DNA from: Vibrio brasiliensis LMG 20546
GTDB taxonomy: Bacteria; Pseudomonadota; Gammaproteobacteria; Enterobacterales; Vibrionaceae
DNA length: 64,000 nt
Assembly (NCBI RefSeq): GCF_000189255.1
Contig: NZ_AEVS01000031.1
Span: forward strand, 30,359 to 94,358
Direction: 5' to 3'
The notes under the pieces are model-generated. The model was given only the letters and a program-made list of their open reading frames with translations, was not told where the DNA came from and did not search any database. Positions 55,209 through 64,000 of the stretch are shown here, piece by piece; positions within the stretch are counted from its first letter, which is position 1; each line of letters starts with the position of its first letter. The position numbers and the translations under genes were made by a program.

Positions 55209-55580
55209 ATGATCCAAATGCAAAGTACACTTGACGCAGCTGATAACTCTGGCGCGCGCAAGGTAATGTGTATTAAGGTCCTGGGTGGCTCACACCGCCG
55301 TTATGCACATATCGGTGACGTCATCAAAGTTACTGTGAAGGAAGCTATTCCTCGCGGTAAAGTTAAGAAAGGTGATGTTCTGAAGGCGGTTGTCGTGCGC
55401 ACTCGCAAAGGCGTTCGTCGTCCAGACGGTTCTGTCATTCGCTTCGACCGTAATGCTTGTGTATTGCTTAACGACAATACTGAGCAACCTATCGGTACAC
55501 GTATCTTTGGCCCTGTGACACGTGAGCTTCGTGGCGATAAGTTCATGAAGATCGTTTCACTGGCTCCAGAAGTTCTGTAA
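55209..55580 (+). CDS. rplN: 50S ribosomal protein L14
   Basis: A 123-residue beta-barrel 50S protein, beginning [20 protein letters not shown] and containing the family segment [19 protein letters not shown]. It is a contact point for subunit joining and for the silencing factor RsfS. First gene of the spc operon. Confidence 0.99.
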   Translation: MIQMQSTLDAADNSGARKVMCIKVLGGSHRRYAHIGDVIKVTVKEAIPRGKVKKGDVLKAVVVRTRKGVRRPDGSVIRFDRNACVLLNDNTEQPIGTRIFGPVTRELRGDKFMKIVSLAPEVL

Positions 55581-55593
55581 GGAGCACGTAGAA

Positions 55594-55911
55594 ATGGCAG
55601 CTAAAATCCGTCGTAATGACGAAGTAATCGTTCTTGCTGGTAAAGACAAAGGCAAGAAAGGTAAAGTAACTAAGGTTCTAGCAACTGGTAAAGTTATCGT
55701 TGAAGGTATCAACCTTGTTAAGAAGCACCAAAAGCCTGTTCCGGCTCTAGGTCAACAAGGTGGCATCGTTGAACAAGAAGCAGCTATTGATGCTTCTAAC
55801 GTTGCAATCTTTAACGCAGCTACTGGTAAAGCTGACCGTATCGGTTTCCGTTTTGAAGATGGTAAGAAAGTTCGTTTCTTTAAATCTAACAACGAAATCG
55901 TTTCTAACTAA
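55594..55911 (+). CDS. rplX: 50S ribosomal protein L24
   Basis: A 105-residue 50S assembly-initiating protein with a KOW motif ([20 protein letters not shown]). It is 13 bases after rplN. Confidence 0.99.
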   Translation: MAAKIRRNDEVIVLAGKDKGKKGKVTKVLATGKVIVEGINLVKKHQKPVPALGQQGGIVEQEAAIDASNVAIFNAATGKADRIGFRFEDGKKVRFFKSNNEIVSN

Positions 55912-55934
55912 TAGAAGTAATTTGGAGTTCTACT

Positions 55935-56474
55935 ATGGCGAAACTGCATGATTACTACAAGTCGTCTGTAGTCGCTGAACTGACCAAACAGTTTAGCTAC
56001 ACAAGCGTCATGCAAGTCCCTAGAATCGAGAAAATCACCCTAAACATGGGTGTTGGTGAAGCAATCAACGATAAGAAACTGCTAGAAAACGCAGCTGCTG
56101 ATATGGCAACGATCTCTGGTCAAAAGCCACTTATCACTAAAGCGCGTAAATCTGTTGCAGGTTTCAAAATCCGTGAAGGCTACCCTATCGGTTGTAAAGT
56201 AACCTTGCGTGGCGAACGTATGTGGGATTTTCTTGAGCGTTTAATTTCAATCGCTCTTCCACGTGTACGTGACTTCCGTGGCGTTAGCGCTAAGTCTTTT
56301 GACGGACGCGGTAACTACAGCATGGGCGTTCGCGAGCAAATCATCTTCCCGGAAATCGACTTTGATAAAGTTGATCGAGTACGCGGTCTAGACATCACTA
56401 TTACGACGTCTGCTGGTACTGATGAGGAAGGCCGTGCTCTGCTGGCTGCCTTTAACTTCCCATTCCGTAAGTAA
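55935..56474 (+). CDS. rplE: 50S ribosomal protein L5
   Basis: A 179-residue protein that binds 5S rRNA and contacts the P-site tRNA, with [17 protein letters not shown] and [22 protein letters not shown]. In E. coli the translation-start region of this gene is where S8 binds to repress the spc operon. A small stem TAGAA / TTCTA just before the start (55913-55933) may be part of the equivalent site, but that is inference. Confidence 0.98.
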   Translation: MAKLHDYYKSSVVAELTKQFSYTSVMQVPRIEKITLNMGVGEAINDKKLLENAAADMATISGQKPLITKARKSVAGFKIREGYPIGCKVTLRGERMWDFLERLISIALPRVRDFRGVSAKSFDGRGNYSMGVREQIIFPEIDFDKVDRVRGLDITITTSAGTDEEGRALLAAFNFPFRK

Positions 56475-56491
56475 GGTGAAGGGTTACTGTT

Positions 56492-56797
56492 ATGGCTAAA
56501 AATTCAATGAAAGCACGTGAAGCAAAACGTGCGAAGCTTGTAGCTAAGTTCGCTGAAAAGCGTTCAGCGCTTAAAGCTATCATTAGCGATGTAAACGCAT
56601 CAGAAGAAGATCGTTGGAATGCGGTTCTTAAACTGCAATCTCTTCCACGTGATTCAAGTGCATCACGTCAGCGCAACCGTTGCAACCAAACTGGTCGTCC
56701 ACACGGTTACCTACGTAAGTTCGGTCTAAGCCGTATTAAGGTTCGTGAAGCTTGCATGAAAGGCGAGATTCCGGGTCTTCGTAAGGCTAGCTGGTAA
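56492..56797 (+). CDS. rpsN: 30S ribosomal protein S14 (zinc-free form)
   Basis: A 101-residue 30S head protein in the longer form without the four-cysteine zinc site, as in E. coli. It ends in [20 protein letters not shown] and [23 protein letters not shown]-like sequence. It is 17 bases after rplE. Confidence 0.99.
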   Translation: MAKNSMKAREAKRAKLVAKFAEKRSALKAIISDVNASEEDRWNAVLKLQSLPRDSSASRQRNRCNQTGRPHGYLRKFGLSRIKVREACMKGEIPGLRKASW

Positions 56798-56826
56798 TTG
56801 CCACTTAATCATTTGGAGTAAATCAT

Positions 56827-57219
56827 ATGAGCATGCAAGATCCGATTTCGGATATGCTGACCCGCGTTCGTAACGGTCAGGCAGCAAACAAAGTTGCTGT
56901 TAAAATGCCTTCTTCAAAGCTTAAAGTTGCAATTGCTGCACTACTAAAAGCTGAAGGTTACATCACTGATTTCGCTGTTGAAGGCGAAGTTAAACCTGAG
57001 CTTGAAGTTACTCTTAAGTACTTCCAAGCTAAACCAGTAATCGAGCAACTTAAACGTGTTTCTCGTCCAGGTCTACGTGTTTACAAGAAGAAAGATGAAC
57101 TTCCTTCTGTAATGGGTGGTCTTGGTGTTGCTATCGTTTCAACTTCCAAGGGTCTTATGTCAGACCGCGCTGCACGTAAAGCAGGTCTTGGTGGTGAAAT
57201 CATCTGCTACGTAGCGTAA
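56827..57219 (+). CDS. rpsH: 30S ribosomal protein S8 (spc operon autoregulator)
   Basis: A 130-residue primary 16S rRNA-binding protein that in E. coli also represses the spc operon by binding near the rplE start. It begins [20 protein letters not shown] and has the RNA-binding [22 protein letters not shown]. Confidence 0.99.
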   Translation: MSMQDPISDMLTRVRNGQAANKVAVKMPSSKLKVAIAALLKAEGYITDFAVEGEVKPELEVTLKYFQAKPVIEQLKRVSRPGLRVYKKKDELPSVMGGLGVAIVSTSKGLMSDRAARKAGLGGEIICYVA

Positions 57220-57231
57220 TAGGAGTAGAAT

Positions 57232-57765
57232 ATGTCTCGTGTTGCTAAAGCACCTGTCGCTATTCCAGCTGGCGTAGAGGTGAAACTAAACGGCCAAGAA
57301 ATCACTGTAAAAGGTGCTAAAGGCGAACTATCACGCGTTCTTAACGATGCGGTAGTTGTAGCTCAGGAAGAAAACAATCTTACTTTCGGTCCACGCGAAG
57401 GTGTAGTTAACGCATGGGCACAAGCAGGTACTGCTCGCGCTCTAGTTAACAACATGGTTGTTGGCGTTACTGAAGGCTTTACTAAGAAGCTAACCCTTAA
57501 GGGTGTTGGTTACCGTGCTGCTATCAAAGGCAACGCTGTAGGTCTAACTCTAGGCTTCTCTCACCCAGTTGAGCATGAACTGCCAGCGGGTATTAAAGCT
57601 GAGTGTCCAAGCCAAACTGAAATCGTGATCACTGGTTGTGACAAACAACTTGTTGGTCAGGTTGCGGCTGACATTCGTTCTTACCGTGAGCCTGAGCCTT
57701 ACAAAGGTAAAGGTGTTCGTTACGCAGATGAAAATGTGCGTACTAAAGAAGCTAAGAAGAAGTAA
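57232..57765 (+). CDS. rplF: 50S ribosomal protein L6
   Basis: A 177-residue two-domain 50S protein near the sarcin-ricin loop and factor-binding site. It contains [22 protein letters not shown] and the C-terminal signature [14 protein letters not shown]. It is 12 bases after rpsH. Confidence 0.99.
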   Translation: MSRVAKAPVAIPAGVEVKLNGQEITVKGAKGELSRVLNDAVVVAQEENNLTFGPREGVVNAWAQAGTARALVNNMVVGVTEGFTKKLTLKGVGYRAAIKGNAVGLTLGFSHPVEHELPAGIKAECPSQTEIVITGCDKQLVGQVAADIRSYREPEPYKGKGVRYADENVRTKEAKKK

Positions 57766-57774
57766 GGTAACACT

Positions 57775-58128
57775 ATGGATAAGAAAGCATCTCGCATCCG
57801 TCGTGCTACACGTGCACGTCGTAAGATTGCAGAACTGGGTGCAACTCGCCTAGTAGTACACCGTACTCCTCGTCACGTGTACGCTCAGGTTATTGCAGCT
57901 AACGGCTCTGAGGTTATCGCAGCAGCTTCTACTGTAGAAAAAGCGATCCGTGAGCAAGTTAAGAACACTGGTAACATCGATGCAGCTAAAGCAGTAGGTA
58001 AAGCTGTTGCTGAGCGCGCTCTTGAAAAAGGCGTAGACGCAGTTGCATTTGATCGTTCTGGTTTCCAATACCACGGTCGAGTGGCGGCGCTAGCAGAATC
58101 TGCTCGCGAAGCTGGTCTGAAATTCTAA
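57775..58128 (+). CDS. rplR: 50S ribosomal protein L18
   Basis: A 117-residue 5S rRNA-binding protein beginning [20 protein letters not shown] and ending [20 protein letters not shown]-type sequence. It lies nine bases after rplF. Confidence 0.99.
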   Translation: MDKKASRIRRATRARRKIAELGATRLVVHRTPRHVYAQVIAANGSEVIAAASTVEKAIREQVKNTGNIDAAKAVGKAVAERALEKGVDAVAFDRSGFQYHGRVAALAESAREAGLKF

Positions 58129-58142
58129 GGTAGGGTTGGAAG

Positions 58143-58646
58143 ATGGCTAAAGAACAACAAGTTCAAGCGAATGATTTGCAAGAAAAGCTAATCGCAGTTA
58201 ACCGTGTTTCTAAAACGGTTAAAGGTGGTCGAATCATGAGCTTTACTGCACTAACAGTAGTTGGTGACGGTAACGGTCGCGTAGGTTTCGGTTACGGCAA
58301 AGCTCGTGAAGTACCTGCAGCGATTCAAAAAGCAATGGAAAAAGCACGTCGTAACATGACTACGATCGCGCTTAACGAAGGCACTCTTCACCACCCGGTG
58401 AAAGGTCGCCATTCGGGCTCTAAAGTTTACATGCAGCCTGCTGCTGAAGGTACTGGTGTAATCGCAGGTGGTGCGATGCGTGCAGTACTAGAAGTTGCTG
58501 GTGTACACAACGTACTATCTAAAGCATACGGTTCTACGAACCCTATCAACATCGTTCGTGCTACGATCGATGCACTAGGTAGCATGAAGTCGCCAGAAAT
58601 GGTTGCTGCTAAACGTGGTCTAACTGTTGAATCTATTTCGGAGTAA
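58143..58646 (+). CDS. rpsE: 30S ribosomal protein S5
   Basis: A 167-residue 30S protein with an N-terminal double-stranded RNA-binding-like fold ([20 protein letters not shown]) and a C-terminal ribosomal fold. It affects translational fidelity, and spectinomycin-resistance changes occur in the loop near VSKTVKGGR. It is 14 bases after rplR. Confidence 0.99.
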   Translation: MAKEQQVQANDLQEKLIAVNRVSKTVKGGRIMSFTALTVVGDGNGRVGFGYGKAREVPAAIQKAMEKARRNMTTIALNEGTLHHPVKGRHSGSKVYMQPAAEGTGVIAGGAMRAVLEVAGVHNVLSKAYGSTNPINIVRATIDALGSMKSPEMVAAKRGLTVESISE

Positions 58647-58653
58647 GAACACC

Positions 58654-58830
58654 ATGGCAACTATTAAAGTAACTCAAACTAAAAGCTCAATTGGTCGTCT
58701 ACCTAAGCACAAAGCGTGTCTTAAAGGTCTAGGCCTTCGTAAAATCAACCACACAGTAGAACTTGAAGATACTCCGTGCGTGCGCGGCATGATCAACAAG
58801 GTTTACTACATGGTTAAAGTTGAGGAGTAA
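58654..58830 (+). CDS. rpmD: 50S ribosomal protein L30
   Basis: A 58-residue 50S protein beginning [20 protein letters not shown]. The start at 58654 gives the E. coli length; a longer in-frame extension back to 58627 overlaps rpsE and is rejected. Confidence 0.98.
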   Translation: MATIKVTQTKSSIGRLPKHKACLKGLGLRKINHTVELEDTPCVRGMINKVYYMVKVEE

Positions 58831-58835
58831 TCAGA

Positions 58836-59270
58836 ATGCGTTTGAATACTCTATCACCAGCTGCTGGTGCTAAGACTGCTGCTAAACGCGTAGGTCGCGG
58901 TATCGGTTCTGGCCTAGGTAAGACTGGTGGCCGTGGCCACAAAGGTCAAAAGTCACGTTCTGGCGGTTCAGTTCGTCCAGGTTTTGAAGGCGGTCAGATG
59001 CCTCTGAAACAACGTCTACCAAAATTCGGTTTCACTTCTCGTAAGAGCCTAGTGTCTGCTGAAGTTCGTCTAGCTGAGCTAGCGAAAGTAACTGGTGACG
59101 TAGTAGATCTAAACAGCCTTAAAGCTGCTAACGTTATCACTAAGAACATCGAATTTGTAAAAGTTGTTCTATCTGGTGAAATTAACAAAGCAGTGACTGT
59201 TAAAGGTCTACGTGTGACTAAAGGCGCTAAAGCTGCAATCGAAGCTGCAGGCGGTAAAATCGAGGAATAA
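58836..59270 (+). CDS. rplO: 50S ribosomal protein L15
   Basis: A 144-residue 50S assembly protein with a Gly/Arg-rich N-terminus ([20 protein letters not shown]) and the C-terminal L15 signature ending [15 protein letters not shown]. It is five bases after rpmD. Confidence 0.99.
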   Translation: MRLNTLSPAAGAKTAAKRVGRGIGSGLGKTGGRGHKGQKSRSGGSVRPGFEGGQMPLKQRLPKFGFTSRKSLVSAEVRLAELAKVTGDVVDLNSLKAANVITKNIEFVKVVLSGEINKAVTVKGLRVTKGAKAAIEAAGGKIEE

Positions 59271-59290
59271 TCTCGAGGAACGAGGTACAG

Positions 59291-60625
59291 ATGGCTAAGA
59301 AACCAGGACAAGATTTTCGTAGTGCTCAGAGCGGCTTAAGTGAACTAAAGTCGCGCTTGTTATTCGTAATTGGTGCACTTTTAGTATTCCGAGCCGGCTC
59401 TTTCGTGCCGATTCCTGGTATTGACGCTGCTGTACTTGCCGATTTGTTCGAACAGCAAAAAGGTACCATCGTTGAAATGTTTAACATGTTCTCCGGTGGT
59501 GCTCTTGAGCGTGCATCTATATTAGCGTTGGGCATCATGCCGTATATTTCGGCATCTATTGTTGTCCAACTGCTAACTGTAGTTCATCCAGCGTTAGCTG
59601 AACTCAAAAAAGAGGGTGAAGCAGGCCGTCGTAAGATCAGCCAATACACACGCTACGGCACGCTTGTACTTGCAACATTCCAGGCTATAGGTATCGCAAC
59701 AGGCCTACCAAACATGGTCGATAATCTGGTTGTTATCAACCAAACCATGTTTACGCTTATTGCTACCGTAAGTTTAGTAACCGGCACCATGTTCTTGATG
59801 TGGTTAGGTGAACAAATTACTGAGCGTGGTATTGGTAACGGTATTTCGTTACTGATTTTTGCAGGTATTGTTGCTGGATTGCCTTCTGCAATCGGTCAAA
59901 CAATCGAGCAAGCGCGTCAAGGTGAATTGCATGTACTTCTTCTGTTGTTGATTGCTGTACTAGCTTTTGCAGTTATCTACTTCGTTGTTTTCATGGAGCG
60001 TGGTCAACGTCGAATCGTTGTAAACTACGCGAAGCGTCAACAAGGTCGTAAGGTATTTGCTGCACAAAGCACTCACTTGCCACTTAAAATTAATATGGCA
60101 GGTGTTATTCCAGCAATCTTTGCGTCAAGCATTATCCTGTTCCCAGGAACACTGGCTCAGTGGTTTGGTCAGAATGGTGAGAGCAGCGCGTTCGGTTGGT
60201 TAACTGACGTGTCATTGGCTCTTAGCCCAGGTCAACCTCTGTATGTAATGCTTTATGCAGCAGCTATAATTTTCTTCTGTTTCTTCTACACGGCGTTGGT
60301 ATTCAACCCGCGTGAAACAGCAGATAATTTGAAGAAGTCAGGTGCATTCGTACCCGGCATCCGCCCAGGTGAGCAGACAGCTAAGTATATTGATAAAGTA
60401 ATGACGCGTTTAACCCTTGCTGGTGCGCTTTACATTACCTTTATCTGTCTGATTCCGGAGTTCATGATGGTCGCGTGGAACGTACGTTTCTACTTCGGCG
60501 GTACATCACTACTAATCGTAGTTGTTGTAATTATGGACTTTATGGCACAGGTACAGACTCATCTGATGTCCCAACAGTATGATTCTGTGTTGAAAAAGGC
60601 AAACCTAAAGGGCTACGGCCGTTAA
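59291..60625 (+). CDS. secY: Protein translocase subunit SecY
   Basis: A 444-residue inner-membrane channel for protein export, with ten helices. It includes the plug region, [16 protein letters not shown] near the first periplasmic loop, [14 protein letters not shown], and [23 protein letters not shown]. Loops corresponding to ribosome and SecA docking ([19 protein letters not shown], and [20 protein letters not shown]) are conserved. It is in the spc operon between rplO and rpmJ. Confidence 0.99.
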   Translation: MAKKPGQDFRSAQSGLSELKSRLLFVIGALLVFRAGSFVPIPGIDAAVLADLFEQQKGTIVEMFNMFSGGALERASILALGIMPYISASIVVQLLTVVHPALAELKKEGEAGRRKISQYTRYGTLVLATFQAIGIATGLPNMVDNLVVINQTMFTLIATVSLVTGTMFLMWLGEQITERGIGNGISLLIFAGIVAGLPSAIGQTIEQARQGELHVLLLLLIAVLAFAVIYFVVFMERGQRRIVVNYAKRQQGRKVFAAQSTHLPLKINMAGVIPAIFASSIILFPGTLAQWFGQNGESSAFGWLTDVSLALSPGQPLYVMLYAAAIIFFCFFYTALVFNPRETADNLKKSGAFVPGIRPGEQTAKYIDKVMTRLTLAGALYITFICLIPEFMMVAWNVRFYFGGTSLLIVVVVIMDFMAQVQTHLMSQQYDSVLKKANLKGYGR

Positions 60626-60652
60626 TTTAGGTTTCATTTACGGAGTTTAGCA

Positions 60653-60766
60653 ATGAAAGTTCGTGCTTCCGTTAAAAAAATCTGCCGTAACTGTAAAGTT
60701 ATCAAGCGTAACGGTGTTGTTCGCGTGATTTGCAGTGAGCCAAAGCACAAGCAGCGCCAAGGCTAA
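60653..60766 (+). CDS. rpmJ: 50S ribosomal protein L36
   Basis: A 37-residue basic protein, [20 protein letters not shown] followed by [17 protein letters not shown]. The zinc ligands Cys11, Cys14, Cys27 and His32 make it the zinc-binding form. It begins 27 bases after secY, with CGGAG upstream of the ATG, and is the last gene of the spc operon. Confidence 0.97.
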
Positions 60767-60790
60767 TTAGCAGAAATTTTTACTTGAAAT

Positions 60791-60831
60791 ATAAGGTAGT
60801 GTCGAGTATATTCCTCGGCCTACCTTTTGCG
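60791..60831 (+). terminator. Hairpin between the spc and alpha operons
   Basis: AAGGTAG / CTACCTT outer stem with inner CGAG / CTCG, followed by TTGCG. It is a possible weak terminator or attenuator after rpmJ, just before the alpha leader. Confidence 0.55.
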
Positions 60832-60834
60832 TGC

Positions 60835-60930
60835 AAAAGAAGTAGTATTCCGCAGCGTATCCGAGACGGGCTTTGCTGCGGCTAATTCTTTTATGAAACA
60901 CTAGGAGTGAATAATGGCCCGTATTGCAGG
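60835..60930 (+). ncRNA. Alpha-operon leader (S4-binding pseudoknot)
   Basis: The stretch GTATCC-GAGA-CGGGCTTTGC followed by TAGGAGTGAATAATGGCCCG closely matches the E. coli alpha leader (GAGTATCC, ACGGGCTTTTCAGC, then TAGGAGTGCATAGTGGCCCG). In E. coli S4 binds this double pseudoknot and traps the ribosome at the rpsM start. The flanking GCAGC / GCTGC arms are conserved here. S4 (rpsD) is encoded downstream at 61706. Confidence 0.8.
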
Positions 60931-61270
60931 CATTAACATTCCTGATCAAAAACATGCTGTAATCGCACTAACTGCGATCTACGGTATCGGTAAGACTCGT
61001 TCTCAAGCTATTCTAGCTGAAGTGGGTATTGCTGAAGATGTTAAGATCAGTGAACTAACTGAAGAGCAGATCGATCAACTGCGTGATGGTGTAGCTAAGT
61101 ACACTGTAGAAGGTGATCTACGTCGTGAAGTATCAATGAACATCAAGCGTCTTATGGACCTTGGCTGTTACCGTGGTCTTCGTCATCGTCGCAGTCTACC
61201 ACTACGTGGACAGCGTACTAAAACCAATGCTCGCACCCGTAAGGGTCCGCGTAAGCCGATCAAGAAATAA
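60914..61270 (+). CDS. rpsM: 30S ribosomal protein S13
   Basis: A 118-residue 30S head protein beginning [20 protein letters not shown] and ending in a basic tail [18 protein letters not shown] that contacts the P-site tRNA. It bridges to L5. It is the first gene of the alpha operon, its start codon inside the S4-binding leader. Confidence 0.99.
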   Translation: MARIAGINIPDQKHAVIALTAIYGIGKTRSQAILAEVGIAEDVKISELTEEQIDQLRDGVAKYTVEGDLRREVSMNIKRLMDLGCYRGLRHRRSLPLRGQRTKTNARTRKGPRKPIKK

Positions 61271-61282
61271 TCGGGAAGGTAG

Positions 61283-61678
<396 letters not shown>

Positions 61679-61705
61679 CGTTTTTTAGATTACTGGAGAA
61701 AGATC

Positions 61706-62326
61706 ATGGCAAGATATTTGGGTCCTAAGCTGAAGCTTAGCCGTCGCGAAGGTACTGACTTATTCCTTAAGTCTGGTGTACGCGCGATCGATACCAAGTG
61801 TAAAATTGATAACGCACCAGGTGTACACGGCGCTCGTCGCGGTCGTCTATCTGAGTATGGCGTTCAGCTTCGTGAGAAGCAAAAAGTTCGTCGTATGTAC
61901 GGCGTTCTAGAAAAACAATTCCGTAACTACTACAAAGAAGCTGCTCGCCTTAAAGGCAACACAGGTGAAAACCTGCTTCAGCTTCTTGAAGGTCGTCTTG
62001 ATAACGTAGTTTACCGCATGGGCTTTGGCGCAACTCGCGCAGAAGCACGTCAGCTAGTTAGCCACAAAGCTATCCTAGTTAACGGTAAAGTTGTAAACAT
62101 TCCTTCGTTCAAAGTTGCGGCTAATGACGTTGTTTCTATCCGCGAGAAAGCTAAACAGCAATCTCGTATTAAAGCGGCTCTAGAAGTTGCTGAACAACGT
62201 GAAAAACCAACTTGGATTGAAGTAGATGGTGGTAAGATGGAAGGTACGTTCAAGCGTCTGCCTGAGCGTTCAGATCTATCTGCTGACATCAACGAACAAT
62301 TGATCGTCGAGCTTTACTCTAAGTAA
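61706..62326 (+). CDS. rpsD: 30S ribosomal protein S4 (alpha-operon autoregulator)
   Basis: A 206-residue 16S rRNA-binding protein with an S4 domain (residues about 95-160, [19 protein letters not shown]). It affects translational accuracy and forms part of the mRNA entry site. In E. coli it also represses the alpha operon by binding the leader before rpsM, which is visible here. Confidence 0.99.
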   Translation: MARYLGPKLKLSRREGTDLFLKSGVRAIDTKCKIDNAPGVHGARRGRLSEYGVQLREKQKVRRMYGVLEKQFRNYYKEAARLKGNTGENLLQLLEGRLDNVVYRMGFGATRAEARQLVSHKAILVNGKVVNIPSFKVAANDVVSIREKAKQQSRIKAALEVAEQREKPTWIEVDGGKMEGTFKRLPERSDLSADINEQLIVELYSK

Positions 62327-62350
62327 GGTTTAAACTAAAGAGAGGACACA

Positions 62351-63343
62351 ATGCAGGGTTCTGTAACAGAATTTCTTAAGCCACGTCTTGTTGACATCGA
62401 ACAGGTTAGCACGACTCACGCAAAAGTAACTCTTGAGCCATTAGAGCGTGGTTTTGGCCATACTCTTGGTAATGCACTTCGCCGTATTCTTCTATCTTCT
62501 ATGCCAGGTTGTGCTGTAACAGAAGTAGAAATCGAAGGCGTACTTCATGAGTACAGCACTAAAGAAGGCGTTCAAGAAGATATTCTTGAAATCCTACTTA
62601 ACCTTAAAGGTCTTGCTGTACGCGTTGCCGAAGGCAAAGATGAAGTGTTCATTACTTTGAACAAATCAGGCTCGGGCCCTGTGGTTGCAGGTGACATCAC
62701 CCATGATGGTGATGTAGAGATCGCTAACCCTGAACACGTTATTTGTCACCTAACGGATGACAACGCTGAGATCGCTATGCGTATCAAAGTTGAACGTGGT
62801 CGTGGTTATGTTCCAGCTTCGGCTCGTATCCATACTGAAGAAGATGAGCGTCCTATTGGTCGCCTACTGGTTGACGCTACGTACAGCCCAGTAGACAAGA
62901 TTGCTTACTCTGTTGAAGCAGCTCGTGTAGAGCAGCGTACAGACTTAGACAAGCTTGTTATCGACATGGAAACGAACGGTACTCTAGACCCTGAGGAAGC
63001 AATCCGTCGCGCAGCTACTATCCTAGCTGAGCAATTGGATGCGTTCGTAGATCTTCGTGATGTACGTGTACCTGAGGAGAAGGAAGAGAAGCCAGAATTC
63101 GATCCGATCCTACTGCGTCCTGTAGACGATCTTGAACTAACAGTTCGCTCTGCTAACTGTCTGAAAGCAGAAGCGATTCACTACATCGGTGATCTTGTAC
63201 AGCGTACTGAGGTTGAGCTACTTAAAACGCCTAACCTTGGTAAAAAATCTCTTACTGAGATTAAAGACGTACTTGCATCACGTGGTCTTTCTCTGGGCAT
63301 GCGCCTAGAAAACTGGCCACCAGCGTCTATCGCTGAAGATTAA
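62351..63343 (+). CDS. rpoA: RNA polymerase alpha subunit
   Basis: A 330-residue subunit with the dimerising N-terminal domain (residues about 1-235; [19 protein letters not shown]) and the DNA- and activator-binding C-terminal domain (about 250-325; [20 protein letters not shown], then [19 protein letters not shown]). It is the contact for CRP at many promoters. It lies 24 bases after rpsD and before rplQ. Confidence 0.99.
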   Translation: MQGSVTEFLKPRLVDIEQVSTTHAKVTLEPLERGFGHTLGNALRRILLSSMPGCAVTEVEIEGVLHEYSTKEGVQEDILEILLNLKGLAVRVAEGKDEVFITLNKSGSGPVVAGDITHDGDVEIANPEHVICHLTDDNAEIAMRIKVERGRGYVPASARIHTEEDERPIGRLLVDATYSPVDKIAYSVEAARVEQRTDLDKLVIDMETNGTLDPEEAIRRAATILAEQLDAFVDLRDVRVPEEKEEKPEFDPILLRPVDDLELTVRSANCLKAEAIHYIGDLVQRTEVELLKTPNLGKKSLTEIKDVLASRGLSLGMRLENWPPASIAED

Positions 63344-63368
63344 TCGATAAAGTTAGAAGGATTAGGTC

Positions 63369-63749
63369 ATGCGCCATCGTAAGAGTGGTCGTCAACTCAA
63401 CCGCAACAGCTCACATCGTAAAGCGATGTTTAGCAACATGGCTAGCTCTCTAGTACGTCATGAAGTTATCAAGACTACATTGCCAAAAGCAAAAGAGCTA
63501 CGTCGCGTAGTTGAGCCTTTGATTACACTAGCTAAGACTGACAGCGTTGCTAACCGTCGTCTAGCATTTGCACGTACTCGTGACAACGAAGTAGTTGCAA
63601 AACTATTTAACGAACTAGGTCCACGTTTTGCTGCTCGTCAGGGCGGTTACACTCGTATCCTAAAAGCTGGTTTCCGTACTGGTGATAAAGCTCCAATGGC
63701 TTACATTGAGCTTGTAGATCGCCCAGCTGCTGAAGAAGCTGCTGAGTAA
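63369..63749 (+). CDS. rplQ: 50S ribosomal protein L17
   Basis: A 126-residue 50S protein beginning [20 protein letters not shown]. The C-terminal segment [20 protein letters not shown] is conserved. Last gene of the alpha operon, followed by a terminator. Confidence 0.99.
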   Translation: MRHRKSGRQLNRNSSHRKAMFSNMASSLVRHEVIKTTLPKAKELRRVVEPLITLAKTDSVANRRLAFARTRDNEVVAKLFNELGPRFAARQGGYTRILKAGFRTGDKAPMAYIELVDRPAAEEAAE

Positions 63750-63763
63750 TCAGGTTCGTAAGA

Positions 63764-63796
63764 ACGAAAAAGCCGAGCATTAGCTCGGCTTTTTTG
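63764..63796 (+). terminator. Terminator of the alpha operon
   Basis: AAAAGCCGAGC / GCTCGGCTTTT stem with a short ATTA loop followed by TTTTTT, about 15 bases past the rplQ stop codon. Confidence 0.93.
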
Positions 63797-63813
63797 CGTT
63801 CTGGAGGTAGGGA

Positions 63814-64000
63814 AAGAGCGGGCTGCGCCCTGCGAGAGTTTAGAACGCTTCGCTTCGAGAACGGACTTCGTCCTGCGAGATGTTAGAACGCTTCGCTCCG
63901 AGAATCGAGACCGGACTCCGTCCTTCGAGAGGTGCACGTTATAGCTGTGAGGCAGGTATCTGAACCAGAGCTTTTTGTTGGGTACTCACGTCTAAAATCC
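63814..64000. repeat. REP-like hairpin array with conserved tail, copy 5 (cut by window end)
   Basis: The most regular copy. GGGC-TGC-GCCC, ACGC-TTC-GCT, GGAC-TTC-GTCC, ACGC-TTC-GCT and GGAC-TCC-GTCC units alternate with CGAGA spacers (63814-63932). The tail follows: GAGAGGTGCACGTTATAGCTG, then TGAACCAGAGCTTTTTGTTG, then ACGTCTAAAATCC at the window end. It matches copy 1 at 3776-3940 closely over the tail. Confidence 0.85.

Noticed and set aside
63814-64000. Hairpin arrays as integron attC (VCR) copies
   Set aside because: They occur singly after housekeeping genes, lack gene cassettes and lack the attC core sites.

Overview
The window is a contiguous piece of a gammaproteobacterial chromosome, almost certainly a Vibrio (main chromosome). 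The evidence is a CRP protein almost identical to the E. coli one, a MotX polar-flagellar stator gene beside purA, a CrbS/CrbR-type acetate-switch pair, an ExeM/Xds-type secreted nuclease with a GlyGly-CTERM tail, and several intergenic repeats of the kind seen in Vibrio. I see no prophage, insertion sequence, CRISPR array, tRNA or rRNA gene.

Layout. 1-10.3 kb: the end of a probable MFS transporter gene; a transporter-like hybrid histidine kinase (CrbS-like); a sodium/solute symporter with its DUF4212 small subunit; MarC; the matching LuxR-type response regulator (CrbR-like); and DsbD. 10.4-22.2 kb (all minus strand): an arginine/aspartate block containing an unusual ArgR paralogue, pyrI and pyrB with a pyrL leader peptide and attenuator, ornithine carbamoyltransferase, carbamate kinase, arginine deiminase, a YfcC-family carrier, DcuA and AspA. 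Together these break arginine down to ornithine, ATP and ammonia, share carbamoyl phosphate chemistry with pyrimidine synthesis, and turn aspartate into fumarate. 22.5-32 kb (plus strand): fxsA, the secreted nuclease, pabA, the succinyl-arginine genes astC/argD, astA and astD (astB and astE are not here), and a DUF1338 oxygenase. 32.2-41.1 kb: the conserved crp neighbourhood (crp, prkB, yheU, yheT, a TIGR02444 gene, yheS, then kefG, kefB, yheV, slyD). 41.2-49.5 kb: isoaspartyl peptidase, purA, motX behind a clear sigma-28 promoter, an exported amidohydrolase, rnr and rlmB. 49.8-63.8 kb: the complete S10, spc and alpha ribosomal-protein operons including secY, rpmJ and rpoA, with the S10 leader and the alpha-operon S4-binding leader.

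The intergenic DNA carries two repeat families that the genes do not explain. One is a REP-like array of short hairpins (GGAC-TTC-GTCC type) found five times, always just after the 3' end of a gene and often with a conserved tail. The other is a roughly 162-bp MITE-like element with 27-bp imperfect terminal inverted repeats, found twice: once abutting a start codon and once inside the ast operon. An 82-bp run of a 7-bp tandem repeat lies just upstream of the S10 promoter.

The most interesting protein-level observation is that the ArgR paralogue next to the arginine deiminase genes has Asn where E. coli ArgR has the arginine-contacting Asp128, a change expected to favour citrulline. I did not find a wholly undescribed multi-gene system; most of the window is well-conserved housekeeping DNA.
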